From the NCBI GenBank assembly GCA_020638675.1, contig JACKID010000002.1, positions 186,001 to 250,000 of the forward strand: DNA of 64,000 nucleotides. The letters run 5' to 3'. The first letter of the stretch is position 1. Every line of letters begins with the position of its first letter. The position numbers and the translations under genes were made by a program. Below are positions 24,994 through 33,489 of the stretch, piece after piece. A model generated the notes under the pieces. That model was not told where the DNA came from, searched no databases, and saw only the letters and a list, made by a program, of their open reading frames with translations. The DNA is from Planctomycetota bacterium (GTDB lineage: Bacteria > Planctomycetota > UBA8742 > UBA2392).

Positions 24994-27264
24994 TTACCCG
25001 AGTCGCTTCTCGATAAAATACAGGATGATCGGCTTGGCGCACTCGTAGCAGTAGCCGTAGGTGCGGTCCATGTTCTCGATCAGGTTGAGGGTGGCGCTTG
25101 CCGCGCCCTCGCCCTCCGCCTTCAGGTGTTTATCAAGCTCGTCCCGCGACTTGCAGCGCTCCAGGTTTCGCTTGATGGCGCTCCAGTTCACCTTGTTGCG
25201 CATCTCGCGGTACAGGCTGCGGTGCAGCTCTTTGAACACGTCCGCGTAGACTTCCTGCAGGTCGATGCCGATCGGGTCCATGCCCGCCTTCATCTTCTGC
25301 GTGCCGGTGGTCATGGCGTTCGTCAGGCGGCTTACCATGCGGAAGCGGAAGAAGTCGCGCTCGGAATCCTCGACGCTCATCAGGTCTTCGACCTTGCGCA
25401 TCATCTGCTGGTCCGGCTCGAGGTCCGCGCCCGTCACCGCGTTCTTGACCTTTTCCTTGCGGTTGTAGGCCGTCACGTGCGTCAGGTACTCGCGGATGCG
25501 CTTCTCGATGTCGATGGCGTTCACGTTGACGATGCTGTTCTCGATTTCACTGGCGAGGATTTCGTCGTAGCGCTGGCGCAGCACGGCCGTGAAGGCGCGG
25601 AAGTCGTGGTAGCCGTCGTCGCGCTGACGGGCCAGGAAGTCGTAGTTGACGGGCCCCTGGTCGACGACCTTGTCGAGCAGCACGAAGACGGCGAACGGCG
25701 TGATGCAGTCGACGGCGTCGTCCTCGCAGATATCGGCGAAGACGTTCTGCAGGATGCGGGTCGGGATGCCGTCCATGCCCTCGCCGACGAACTCGTTGCG
25801 CAGGCGTTTGCGGACTTCGCGGCTCAGCGTCTGGCGCTCACGATTGGTAAGAAACGGCGGGTACTCGCCCGAGTACACCAGCGCCTTGGCCAGCGGGTTC
25901 AGCTTGCTCAGCACCTGCCGCGCTTCCTCAGGCAGGTCGCTGGCGTTGGGCAGGTCGGACTTTTCCAGCCGCGACATGACCGCCCAGAGCGCGGCCAGCT
26001 CGGTGGCGTGCGGCGCGATGCGGTGATAGCGCTTGGCCTGGCGCAGCCCGCGGTTGTAGATCTTTTCCTCGTCTACGTAATTCAGCAGATACGGCACGTC
26101 GATCTTGCGCATGCGGCTGCGAAGCGCCTTGGAGAGCGGGTCTGAGCGCAGCGCCTGATACTCGGCCAGGTTGGTGGTGCCGAGGATCATTACGTCGATG
26201 TCGCAGCCCACTTCGCCGAAGTCCATCTTGTGTTCTTCGACGGCGCTCAGCAGGTGCTGCAGGTAATTGCTGGGCTTCTTGAAGATGTCGCTGTAGTGCA
26301 CCAGCCCGCGGTTGCCGCGCACGTATTTCCCGAAGAAGCGTACGAGGCTGACGCTGCTCAGCAGGTTCGCGATGTACTTGAAATTCTCGTCCATCGTGAC
26401 CGGCTGGGATGCCGTCTCGACGTTGCCTTCCGGCGGAATCTTGGCGATGCCGATGCCGCCCGATTCCGTGAACACGATGCGCTGGACCACGATGTGGTCC
26501 ATCACCTTCAGCCAGTCACCCTTGTAGCGCCTGAGCAGGAACGAATAGATCTGCTTGCTGTTGTAGTCGAGGTCGCCCTCAAGAATCTTGTGCGGGATCG
26601 GGTATTTGCTGTCGAGCCCGTTCTGCTTCCACAGCTTCTCCAGCAGCTCGCGCCGCCCCTGGCGCGGGATCAGCAGCAACGGGTGCTCGTGCATCTGGCT
26701 GGGCAGCACGGCGACGGGGTTGTGGGTACCGGCGTAGTCCGGCTTGGCGCTGCCGAAGCCGAGACTGCCCCCATCCTCGGTGTGGAAGTCTTTGCCGAAG
26801 CGCCACGCGAAGCTGTAGACCGCGCCGTCATTGGTGCCGGTGTAGGCCTCGAGCCCGCGCCCGATCAGGTCGATGATGCTGGTCTTGGCCGTGCCCACCG
26901 GGCCGTGCAGCACGAAGATGCGTTCCTTGCCCTCTTCGCGCGCGCCGGCGCGGATGTACTTCACCAGGCGGCTGATGGTGCGCTCGAGCCCGTAGATCGC
27001 ATTCTTGCCGTTGCTGAACGGGTCGTCGAACAGCTTATAGCGCCGCACCTGCTCGCCGCTGTCTTCGAACGTGTCCGAGCCGAAGTGCTGGATCATGTCG
27101 AACGTGAGCTGGTAGGTCGTACGGGTGTGCTTGTACGGATCGGCGCACACCTGGTTCAGGTACTCGAGGTAGCTGCCCTCCCACGAGACCTGCTCAAATT
27201 GGCTGCGGTTGCGCTCGACGATGAAGTCGGTGACGGATGCTTCGTTAATGCTCGGCCGTTCCAT
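24994..27264 (-). CDS. prkA: PrkA-family serine protein kinase / AAA+ protein
   Basis: The protein is 756 aa from the ATG at 27264 (GGAG upstream; an earlier frame start at 27294 adds ten residues). The N-terminal PrkA AAA domain has a Walker A-like HGPVGTAKTS near residue 121, in place of the more usual GPVGGGKS. It also has MILGTTNLAEYQALRSDPLS and RMRKIDVPYLLNYVDEEKIY, typical of PrkA (E. coli YeaG). The C-terminal kinase-like part follows. It is longer than the roughly 640-690 aa usual for the family. Relatives act in stress and stationary-phase adaptation, and recent work on the family also ascribes protease activity. The common partners yeaH/spoVR are absent here; a membrane protein and a TPR protein follow instead. 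Confidence 0.93.
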   Translation of the reverse strand: MERPSINEASVTDFIVERNRSQFEQVSWEGSYLEYLNQVCADPYKHTRTTYQLTFDMIQHFGSDTFEDSGEQVRRYKLFDDPFSNGKNAIYGLERTISRLVKYIRAGAREEGKERIFVLHGPVGTAKTSIIDLIGRGLEAYTGTNDGAVYSFAWRFGKDFHTEDGGSLGFGSAKPDYAGTHNPVAVLPSQMHEHPLLLIPRQGRRELLEKLWKQNGLDSKYPIPHKILEGDLDYNSKQIYSFLLRRYKGDWLKVMDHIVVQRIVFTESGGIGIAKIPPEGNVETASQPVTMDENFKYIANLLSSVSLVRFFGKYVRGNRGLVHYSDIFKKPSNYLQHLLSAVEEHKMDFGEVGCDIDVMILGTTNLAEYQALRSDPLSKALRSRMRKIDVPYLLNYVDEEKIYNRGLRQAKRYHRIAPHATELAALWAVMSRLEKSDLPNASDLPEEARQVLSKLNPLAKALVYSGEYPPFLTNRERQTLSREVRKRLRNEFVGEGMDGIPTRILQNVFADICEDDAVDCITPFAVFVLLDKVVDQGPVNYDFLARQRDDGYHDFRAFTAVLRQRYDEILASEIENSIVNVNAIDIEKRIREYLTHVTAYNRKEKVKNAVTGADLEPDQQMMRKVEDLMSVEDSERDFFRFRMVSRLTNAMTTGTQKMKAGMDPIGIDLQEVYADVFKELHRSLYREMRNKVNWSAIKRNLERCKSRDELDKHLKAEGEGAASATLNLIENMDRTYGYCYECAKPIILYFIEKRLG

Positions 27265-27367
27265 GGTTCTCCGGACTTGAGCCTGCCCTACCATGATCGG
27301 TGCTGGGCGGGGCTACGTCAAACCCGGGGAAGCGTTGTTGATGAGCGCTTTGGGCTTGCGCGGCGGG

Positions 27368-30160
27368 CTAGTCCTTCTTCGTCTCCTCGGGCGGCGGGTC
27401 ATCGCTCTTGGATTCGGCCTGCCGCTTCTCGGTCTCTTCCTTGCGCAGCTTCTGGGTCGCGAGCTTCCTGGCCAGCTTCTCCGCGTCGGTCAACTCGGGG
27501 TTGTCCTCGGCCTGCTCCTGTGCCTCTTCCGCGTCCTCGACCGCCTCCGCGACGGGCTTTTCCGTATTGGTTTCCTTGCGTTCCTTGTGCAGCTCGGCCT
27601 CGCGATTGGCGAGTGTTTCGGCGCGGTCGCGCTCCTCGACGGACATGCCCTGCATGGCGATCTCTTCTTCCGTCAACTCGCCGCGCATCTTGCGCACGTA
27701 GCGCAGCAGGTTGGCACGCTTGCGGCGCACGTCCTGCGCCCGTTCCTTGCTGTCCTGGTCGGCGTAGGACTTGTAGCTGACCACGCGCTGCGGCCACGGA
27801 ATCTCGATTCCCAGCTCGTCGAACTTCAGCTTGCAGCGTCGCAGGAACTCGCGCGACACGCCCCACTGCTCGCCGGCGCGGGTCTTGAGCAACATGCGGA
27901 TGGTGACGGCGCTGTCGCCCAGCTCGGTGACCCCCATCAGGATGGCGTCGAGCACCTTCTTGCCCCACACCTCGTCGTCGCGCATCTCCTTGGCAACAAT
28001 CTCGAGCACGGCCCCGACGTCGTCCGTGTTTTCCTCATATCCGACGCCGATGTCCACGATCGCGCGGGACCACAGCTTGGTCTGGTTGGTGGTCACGGAG
28101 ATTTCGCCGTTCGGGATGGTGTGCACGTCGCCGCTGAGGCTGCGGATCACCGTTGTGCGCAGGTTCAGGTTCTCGACCGTGCCGGTCTTGCCGTTGATCT
28201 CGACCACGTCGCCGATGCTGAACTGGCCTTCCAGCAGAATGAAGAACCCCGCGAAGAAGTCCTTCACCAGCGTCTGCGCGCCGAAGCCTACCGCCAGCGA
28301 AACGCCGCCGGCCGCGACCAGCAGCGGGCCGTAATCCACGTCAAACTGCGCGATCGCGAACATGATGGCAGTGATGTACACCACCACCCGCGCTGTCGTC
28401 ATGAACACGGTCATCAAGGTGCGCGCGCGCTGCTGCTCGTCCGCACTGAAGCCGGACTTCTTGTCGGCCCGGCGCACGACGCCCTCGATCAGCGGCTCAC
28501 CGAGCTTGCGGATCAAGAACAGCAGCAGCCACGCCACCAGCAGGACGCCGATGACCTTTGCGGCCCGGATGCCGCTGGTCTGCGCAATGGCCTCGTAGTA
28601 CCTTACCCGCGTCTCCGGCAGCAGCTCGTTCTCGATTTCTGCGTTCCGGTTCTTCAGGCGCTCGGCACGGCGCTCGACCACTTCCAGCTGCGTCTGCGCC
28701 TGGCGCGTGTCACGCTTGGCGTTGCTGAGGCGCTGCTGCACGGCCTTGATGTGCTCGCGCAGCGCGAACAGCACGATGGCCGGACGGCGTTCGTACTGTT
28801 TCACCTCGACGCTGGGCTTCTTTGGTTTGTCGCCGTTGGCATCGGGCTTGAGGAACTGGTACTCGATCGCGTCGATTTCGGCCTGTGTCTGCTCGACTTC
28901 CTGGGTGACGGACTTCTCGGTCTCGCGCTTCGTGATCACCAGTTTGCTGAGGGTGTCGCGTTCGCCGGCGAGCTTGTCCAGCTCGATCCTGTTGTCCTTC
29001 AGCGACTGCTTGTAGTCGTCAATCTCTTTGCCGAGCTTCTGGTAGTCGGCCATCTCGCCGGTCTTGTCCGAGCTCTCGTCCGTGGCCTCCCCGGCCGCCG
29101 CCGTGGAGTCCGTCTCGGCGAGGATGTTCTTCAGGCGCTCCGCATCCTGCTCAAGCCTCTCACGGTAGTCTTCGCGTACGTCGATCTCTTCCTGGATCGC
29201 CTGCAGCCTCCCGCGCCAGGTCGTGACCACCAGCTCGGCGTTGTCGCCCAACTGGCCGGAGCGCGCCTGGTAGAGGCGTTCGATCTTGCGGGACGTCGTC
29301 TGGAGTTCTTTCACGTCGCGTGCGGCTTCGGGCATCTTCAGGCTTGCCGCCGGCGTCTTCTCGATCTGCTTCCAGGCTTCCCGGGCTCTCGCAATCGCCG
29401 CCAGCCCCTCGAGCTCTCTCTCCGCGTATGCCCGGTAGGAGTCGAACACCTCCTTGTTCAGGTGATCGTACGCGTCGATCGAGAGCTGCGCGCGCTCGCC
29501 GGCCCAACGAAGTTCGTACTCCACTTTCTCGAGGTCGGACAGCCTGTCGTACACGCGGGTCTTGGCGAAATCGAACGACTCCGCCAGCGCCGCCAGCTGC
29601 TCGATGCGCTTCTGCTCTGCTTCGGCTTCACGAATCGCCTTGGCGTATGCGCCGTCCGGCGTTGAGGCGATCTCGGAATCCTCCGGCTGCTCATCCGCGG
29701 GAGACAGGTCCTTCAGCACCTGCTCCGCCAGCGCGCAGGCCGCGTCGTACTTCAGGCGCTCATCGAGTTGCGCCTGCGTGGGGCCGGTCTTGGACGTTGC
29801 CAGGGCCTCTTCCAGCGCCTTGAGCTGTCCGTCGAGCGCCTTGATCGTCGTCTCGGTGTCGGTGACGGCCTTGTCGGCCGCTGCCTTTTCTTCCTCAGAC
29901 AGCCCCGGCTTCTCGGCGGCTTCCTTCTGCTCTTTCAGCCGGACGTTCAGCTGCTCGATCTGCGCCTTGGTAGCGTCGATGTGCGCCTGCAGCGCCTCTG
30001 CGTGCTCCTTGACGTAGGGCGCCGTGGGCATGGGCGGCAGCGGCTTTGGCTGGACGGCCTCGCCTTCGGGCTTGGGATTCGGTGGTGGGTCCTGGGCAGC
30101 AACCGCAAACGGCAACAACATCAAGGCAAGAAGGACTGCGATTCGCGTGGCTGTCTGCAT
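27368..30160 (-). CDS. Large MscS-type mechanosensitive channel with periplasmic coiled-coil region
   Basis: The protein is 930 aa. A signal peptide (1-21) precedes a very long periplasmic coiled coil (about 45-510). TM helices lie near 525-610 (VIGVLLVAWLLLFLIRKLGE, VVVYITAIMFAIAQF), followed by the MscS pore helix and beta domain (GGVSLAVGFGAQTLVKDFFA, DVVEINGKTGTVENLNLRTT, VHTIPNGEI). The layout resembles MscK/YbiO-type large channels that release solutes on hypo-osmotic shock. The cytoplasmic tail (about 760-930) is an unusually long, highly charged Lys/Glu/Arg region that continues past the usual MscS end. It lies 17 bases downstream of ptsI. Confidence 0.9.
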   Translation of the reverse strand: MQTATRIAVLLALMLLPFAVAAQDPPPNPKPEGEAVQPKPLPPMPTAPYVKEHAEALQAHIDATKAQIEQLNVRLKEQKEAAEKPGLSEEEKAAADKAVTDTETTIKALDGQLKALEEALATSKTGPTQAQLDERLKYDAACALAEQVLKDLSPADEQPEDSEIASTPDGAYAKAIREAEAEQKRIEQLAALAESFDFAKTRVYDRLSDLEKVEYELRWAGERAQLSIDAYDHLNKEVFDSYRAYAERELEGLAAIARAREAWKQIEKTPAASLKMPEAARDVKELQTTSRKIERLYQARSGQLGDNAELVVTTWRGRLQAIQEEIDVREDYRERLEQDAERLKNILAETDSTAAAGEATDESSDKTGEMADYQKLGKEIDDYKQSLKDNRIELDKLAGERDTLSKLVITKRETEKSVTQEVEQTQAEIDAIEYQFLKPDANGDKPKKPSVEVKQYERRPAIVLFALREHIKAVQQRLSNAKRDTRQAQTQLEVVERRAERLKNRNAEIENELLPETRVRYYEAIAQTSGIRAAKVIGVLLVAWLLLFLIRKLGEPLIEGVVRRADKKSGFSADEQQRARTLMTVFMTTARVVVYITAIMFAIAQFDVDYGPLLVAAGGVSLAVGFGAQTLVKDFFAGFFILLEGQFSIGDVVEINGKTGTVENLNLRTTVIRSLSGDVHTIPNGEISVTTNQTKLWSRAIVDIGVGYEENTDDVGAVLEIVAKEMRDDEVWGKKVLDAILMGVTELGDSAVTIRMLLKTRAGEQWGVSREFLRRCKLKFDELGIEIPWPQRVVSYKSYADQDSKERAQDVRRKRANLLRYVRKMRGELTEEEIAMQGMSVEERDRAETLANREAELHKERKETNTEKPVAEAVEDAEEAQEQAEDNPELTDAEKLARKLATQKLRKEETEKRQAESKSDDPPPEETKKD

Positions 30161-30177
30161 TTCTCTTTCCGTTGCCC

Positions 30178-31929
30178 TTATTCTCCGAATTCTTCGCTAG
30201 GCAGCAGGCGCTCCACCTCGGCGTCCAGCAGGTCGGTGATCTCGTCCGCGGCGTCCAGCGCCATCGCCTTGCCCGCCAGTTCCACCGCCTCGGCAACCGT
30301 CACACGGCTCAGCAGCGTGCGCAACTCGGGCAGCGCGGTCGGGCCCACGCTGAAGTCACGCAAGCCGAAGCCGAGCAGGATCACCGCAAAGCGCGCCTCC
30401 CCCGCCATCTCGCCGCATACGCTGACCGGGCGATTGTTCTTCACGGCCGTGTCGATCACCAGCTTCACCAGCCGCAGCACGGCCGGGCTCGTATGTTTGA
30501 AAAGGTTTGCGACGTACTGGTTATTCCGGTCAACCGCGAGGGTGTACTGGACGAGGTCGTTCGTGCCGATGCTGAAGAACTCGCACTCCTTGATGAAGCT
30601 GTCGATGGTGAGCGCCGCGGACGGCACCTCCACCATCATGCCCAGCGGCACGTCGGGCGCGAACGGGATTCCTTCGCGCTTCAGGTCAGTCTTCACGTTC
30701 TCGAAGATCACCCGCGCCGCGCGGAACTCCTCGATGCTGCCGACCATGGGCAGCATCAGGCGCGTCGGCCCCAGCACCGATGCGCGCAGCGCGGCCCGCA
30801 TCTGGGTGATCAGCAGGTGCGGCTCGCGCAGTGAAAGGCGGATGCTGCGGCAGCCGAGGAACGGGTTCTCTTCGCGCTCGAGGCCAACCTCGCTGGCAAA
30901 CTTGTCGGCGCCGAAGTCCATGGTGCGCAGCGTCAACGTCCGCCCGTCGAGCATCGCGTGGGCGCGCTTGTACACGTCGTAGTGCTGCTCTTCGGTCGGG
31001 TGCGCGCCGAACTTGCTGTAGATGAACTCGGTGCGGAACAACCCGACGCCGTCGGCGCCCAGCCGGTTGGCAAGCTCGATCTCGTCGTCCCACTCGATGT
31101 TGGCGTACAGGTTGACCTTTTCGCCGTCCTTGGTGGTGCGCAGCGCCTTGGAGGCCGCCTCGAACATGCGCTTTTCGCGGTCGATATAGCCCTGGCCGCG
31201 CACCTCGTACTTTTCGCGCGTCGCGTCGTCCGGGTTGACGATCACGCGCCCGGACTTGCCGTCGACGATGACCACGTCGCCGCCGCTGATGTCGCTGCTG
31301 ATGGTGCCGAGCCCCACCACGGCCGGGATGCCGAGCGCGTTGGCGAGGATCGCCGTGTGGCTGGTCGCGCCGCCGACGTCGGTGATGAAACCCGCGACCA
31401 TCTTCTTGTCGAGCGTCGCGGTCTGGCTGGGCGTCAGGTCGTGCGCGACGACGACGACCTTGCGGTCGAGCGCCGTGAGGTCGTGCGCGCGCTGGCCCAG
31501 CAGGTTGCGCAGCAGGCGTTTCTGGATGTCGTAGAAATCGTTGACGCGCTGGATGAAGTAGGCGTCGTTGATCTCCTTGATCGGCTTGATGATTTTCTTG
31601 AACACGCGGCTGACCGCGTACTCCGGCGTGTAGCGCTTGGTCTTGATCTTCTCGGGGATTTCCTTGGTGATCAGCGGGTCCTCGAGCATGCGCATGTGCG
31701 CGTCGAAGATCAGCCCGACCTCTTCCTTGGCGACGGAATGCACGCTGTCGCGGATGTCGGAGATTTCGCCCAGCGCCTTGGCGCGCGCGAGTTCAAAGCG
31801 CTTCAGCTCCGTGTCGACTTCATCCTTGCGTATGAAGCGGCGCGGGATCCGGAAGCTTTCCGAATCCAGCACCAACGCGGGCGCGATGGCGACGCCCGGC
31901 GAAACCGGGATGCCGTTCTTGATTTCCAT
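30178..31929 (-). CDS. ptsI: PTS phosphoenolpyruvate-protein phosphotransferase (enzyme I)
   Basis: The protein is 583 aa from the ATG at 31929 (GGAG upstream); the open frame to 32298 overlaps the next gene. Enzyme I takes phosphate from PEP onto a His and passes it to HPr. The active-site His is in GGATSHTAIL near residue 188, and the PEP-binding signatures are ADGVGLFRTEF, REENPFLGCRSIRL, FSIGTNDLVQYTLAVDRNN and SVCGEMAGE. No HPr, EII or HPr kinase gene is adjacent, so it may serve a regulatory PTS encoded elsewhere. The mscS-type gene lies just downstream. Confidence 0.95.
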   Translation of the reverse strand: MEIKNGIPVSPGVAIAPALVLDSESFRIPRRFIRKDEVDTELKRFELARAKALGEISDIRDSVHSVAKEEVGLIFDAHMRMLEDPLITKEIPEKIKTKRYTPEYAVSRVFKKIIKPIKEINDAYFIQRVNDFYDIQKRLLRNLLGQRAHDLTALDRKVVVVAHDLTPSQTATLDKKMVAGFITDVGGATSHTAILANALGIPAVVGLGTISSDISGGDVVIVDGKSGRVIVNPDDATREKYEVRGQGYIDREKRMFEAASKALRTTKDGEKVNLYANIEWDDEIELANRLGADGVGLFRTEFIYSKFGAHPTEEQHYDVYKRAHAMLDGRTLTLRTMDFGADKFASEVGLEREENPFLGCRSIRLSLREPHLLITQMRAALRASVLGPTRLMLPMVGSIEEFRAARVIFENVKTDLKREGIPFAPDVPLGMMVEVPSAALTIDSFIKECEFFSIGTNDLVQYTLAVDRNNQYVANLFKHTSPAVLRLVKLVIDTAVKNNRPVSVCGEMAGEARFAVILLGFGLRDFSVGPTALPELRTLLSRVTVAEAVELAGKAMALDAADEITDLLDAEVERLLPSEEFGE

Positions 31930-32062
31930 TCCGTCTCCAGAGGGCCAACGGGGAAGAGTGCGCTTGGCGCAGCCTTGACTGCGCACAGGCTCCCATCTCT
32001 TCCGACCCTGCGAATGCGCGGGTTTTATAGCAGGCGAGGGGGTGCGGGTCTGCCCCCGGGGC

Positions 32063-33361
32063 TCATTTTCGCGAAAGCCGCTGGCGGGCCATTTCAAGCA
32101 GCTCCAGGCCCGGTTTGCTGCCGTGGCCGCCCTTGATGTCGCGCTCGGCCGCGGCCTGCGCCTCCGCCAGCAGCGCGTCCACCTTCGCGAGATCTTCACC
32201 GGGCAGGCTGGCGCGTGCGAAGCCGGCCATCCGCGTGGGCGTGATGCCGAAGTGGTACCATTCGGCGATGCGCTGCAGCCCGTCGCGCAGGCGCTCAAGC
32301 CGGTTCTCGGGCGTGACGCCGAAGCCGTTGCTGTCGGCCATCATCTCGTCGTAGCTGAAGCCGTGCTGCTTCGCGATCTGTTGCTTGTACTCGGCGATCA
32401 CCTGCCGCTGCGCGTCGCCCTGGCGCACGAAGCGCTTCACCTGCGAGGTACAGTACGGGCACTTGTCGGACAGCTGCCCGGCCGCGAGATCAAGCCGGTT
32501 GCCGCAACCGTGGCAGATCACGGAGACGGCGTTCGCCGGCTCAAAATTCACGTGCCGCGCGCAGTAGCAGCCGGGGCAGGTCAGCTTGTCGGCCTGCGGG
32601 ACTTGCGGTGAGAACAGCCCGCACTGCGGGCACTCCCAGTCGAAGTAGACGCTGTAGTCCTGCCCGCTGATGTCCACGGCGCCAATGGCGCTTTCCCCAT
32701 ATATGCGGCGCAGCAGCTCCAGCTGCAGCTCGGGTGAAACCATGCGGATGTAGCCCGCCACCATTTGCGAAACGGTAACGCGCAGGCGGCCTTCGCGGCT
32801 CAGGCCCTCGGGATCGGGCGGTGCGCCGAGGCGGTAGCGCTCGTCGTTCATCTCGCGCAGCACGTCGAGCATTTTTTCAAACGCGGGCATCGGGTTTTCG
32901 TTCGCGCCGAAGCCGATCGCCGCGGCGGCCTCGTTCAGCCTGCGCTGCATGTCGGGGTACTTGCCGGGCAGCTTGTGCTGCATCAGCTCGAAGCCGAGCC
33001 AGAGCTTGTAGGCCTCGCGCTTGTCGGAATCCTTCTTCGCCCCGCCCGGCATCGCCCACGGCGTTTCGTCGATCAGGAACTCGGCCGCCTTGGCCGCAAG
33101 CTTCAGCCCCTTCTCGGGCGACTTGCGGAAAGTCTGCGCGGCCTTCACCACCGCCGCATCGTGATCCTGCCAGCGCTTCACGTAGCCCTGCGGGTCCTTC
33201 ATGCTGCGGCGCATGAACTCGGCGTATTCGGGCGACTCGGCCGAGCTGGTGAAATCGAAGCCGACCAGCGAGCCGCAGCTCGTGCAGCGAATCCAGGGCG
33301 GGTCCGAGGCATCCGCCGGCGCGCCGCACTGCTCACAACGCAGATGAATCACGTGGCCCAT
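32063..33361 (-). CDS. Multi-zinc-ribbon protein of unknown function
   Basis: The protein is 432 aa with five metal-ribbon knuckles: CEQCGAP and CTSCGS at the N-terminus (about residues 9-30), CPQCG and CPGCYC in the middle, and CHGCGNR plus CPYCTS further on. Between the first pair and the rest lies a helical domain (about 45-225). The C-terminal 110 residues are helical and charged. It has no signal peptide and is probably cytoplasmic. Zinc ribbons in this number suggest a structural or nucleic-acid/protein-binding role; no family recognised. A repeat element (33393-33478) separates it from the selenoprotein gene. Confidence 0.75.
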   Translation of the reverse strand: MGHVIHLRCEQCGAPADASDPPWIRCTSCGSLVGFDFTSSAESPEYAEFMRRSMKDPQGYVKRWQDHDAAVVKAAQTFRKSPEKGLKLAAKAAEFLIDETPWAMPGGAKKDSDKREAYKLWLGFELMQHKLPGKYPDMQRRLNEAAAAIGFGANENPMPAFEKMLDVLREMNDERYRLGAPPDPEGLSREGRLRVTVSQMVAGYIRMVSPELQLELLRRIYGESAIGAVDISGQDYSVYFDWECPQCGLFSPQVPQADKLTCPGCYCARHVNFEPANAVSVICHGCGNRLDLAAGQLSDKCPYCTSQVKRFVRQGDAQRQVIAEYKQQIAKQHGFSYDEMMADSNGFGVTPENRLERLRDGLQRIAEWYHFGITPTRMAGFARASLPGEDLAKVDALLAEAQAAAERDIKGGHGSKPGLELLEMARQRLSRK

Positions 33362-33392
33362 GGCTGGATTCTAGCGACAACCGCGAAAAGCC

Positions 33393-33478
33393 GTTAACCA
33401 CGAAGGACCACGAAGCGCCACCAAGAGCGCTTTATTGACCGGCGACTTCGTGGTCCTTGGTGGTCCTTCGTGGTTAAC
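33393..33478. repeat. ACCACGAAGG short-motif inverted repeat (copy 3)
   Basis: GTTAACCACGAAGGACCAC (33393-33411) is perfectly complementary to 33460-33478 (19 bp). Internal extra copies of GTGGTCC/TTCGTGG extend the arms. It fills the gap between two minus-strand genes. Confidence 0.85.
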
Positions 33479-33489
33479 CGCAGTTGCGG

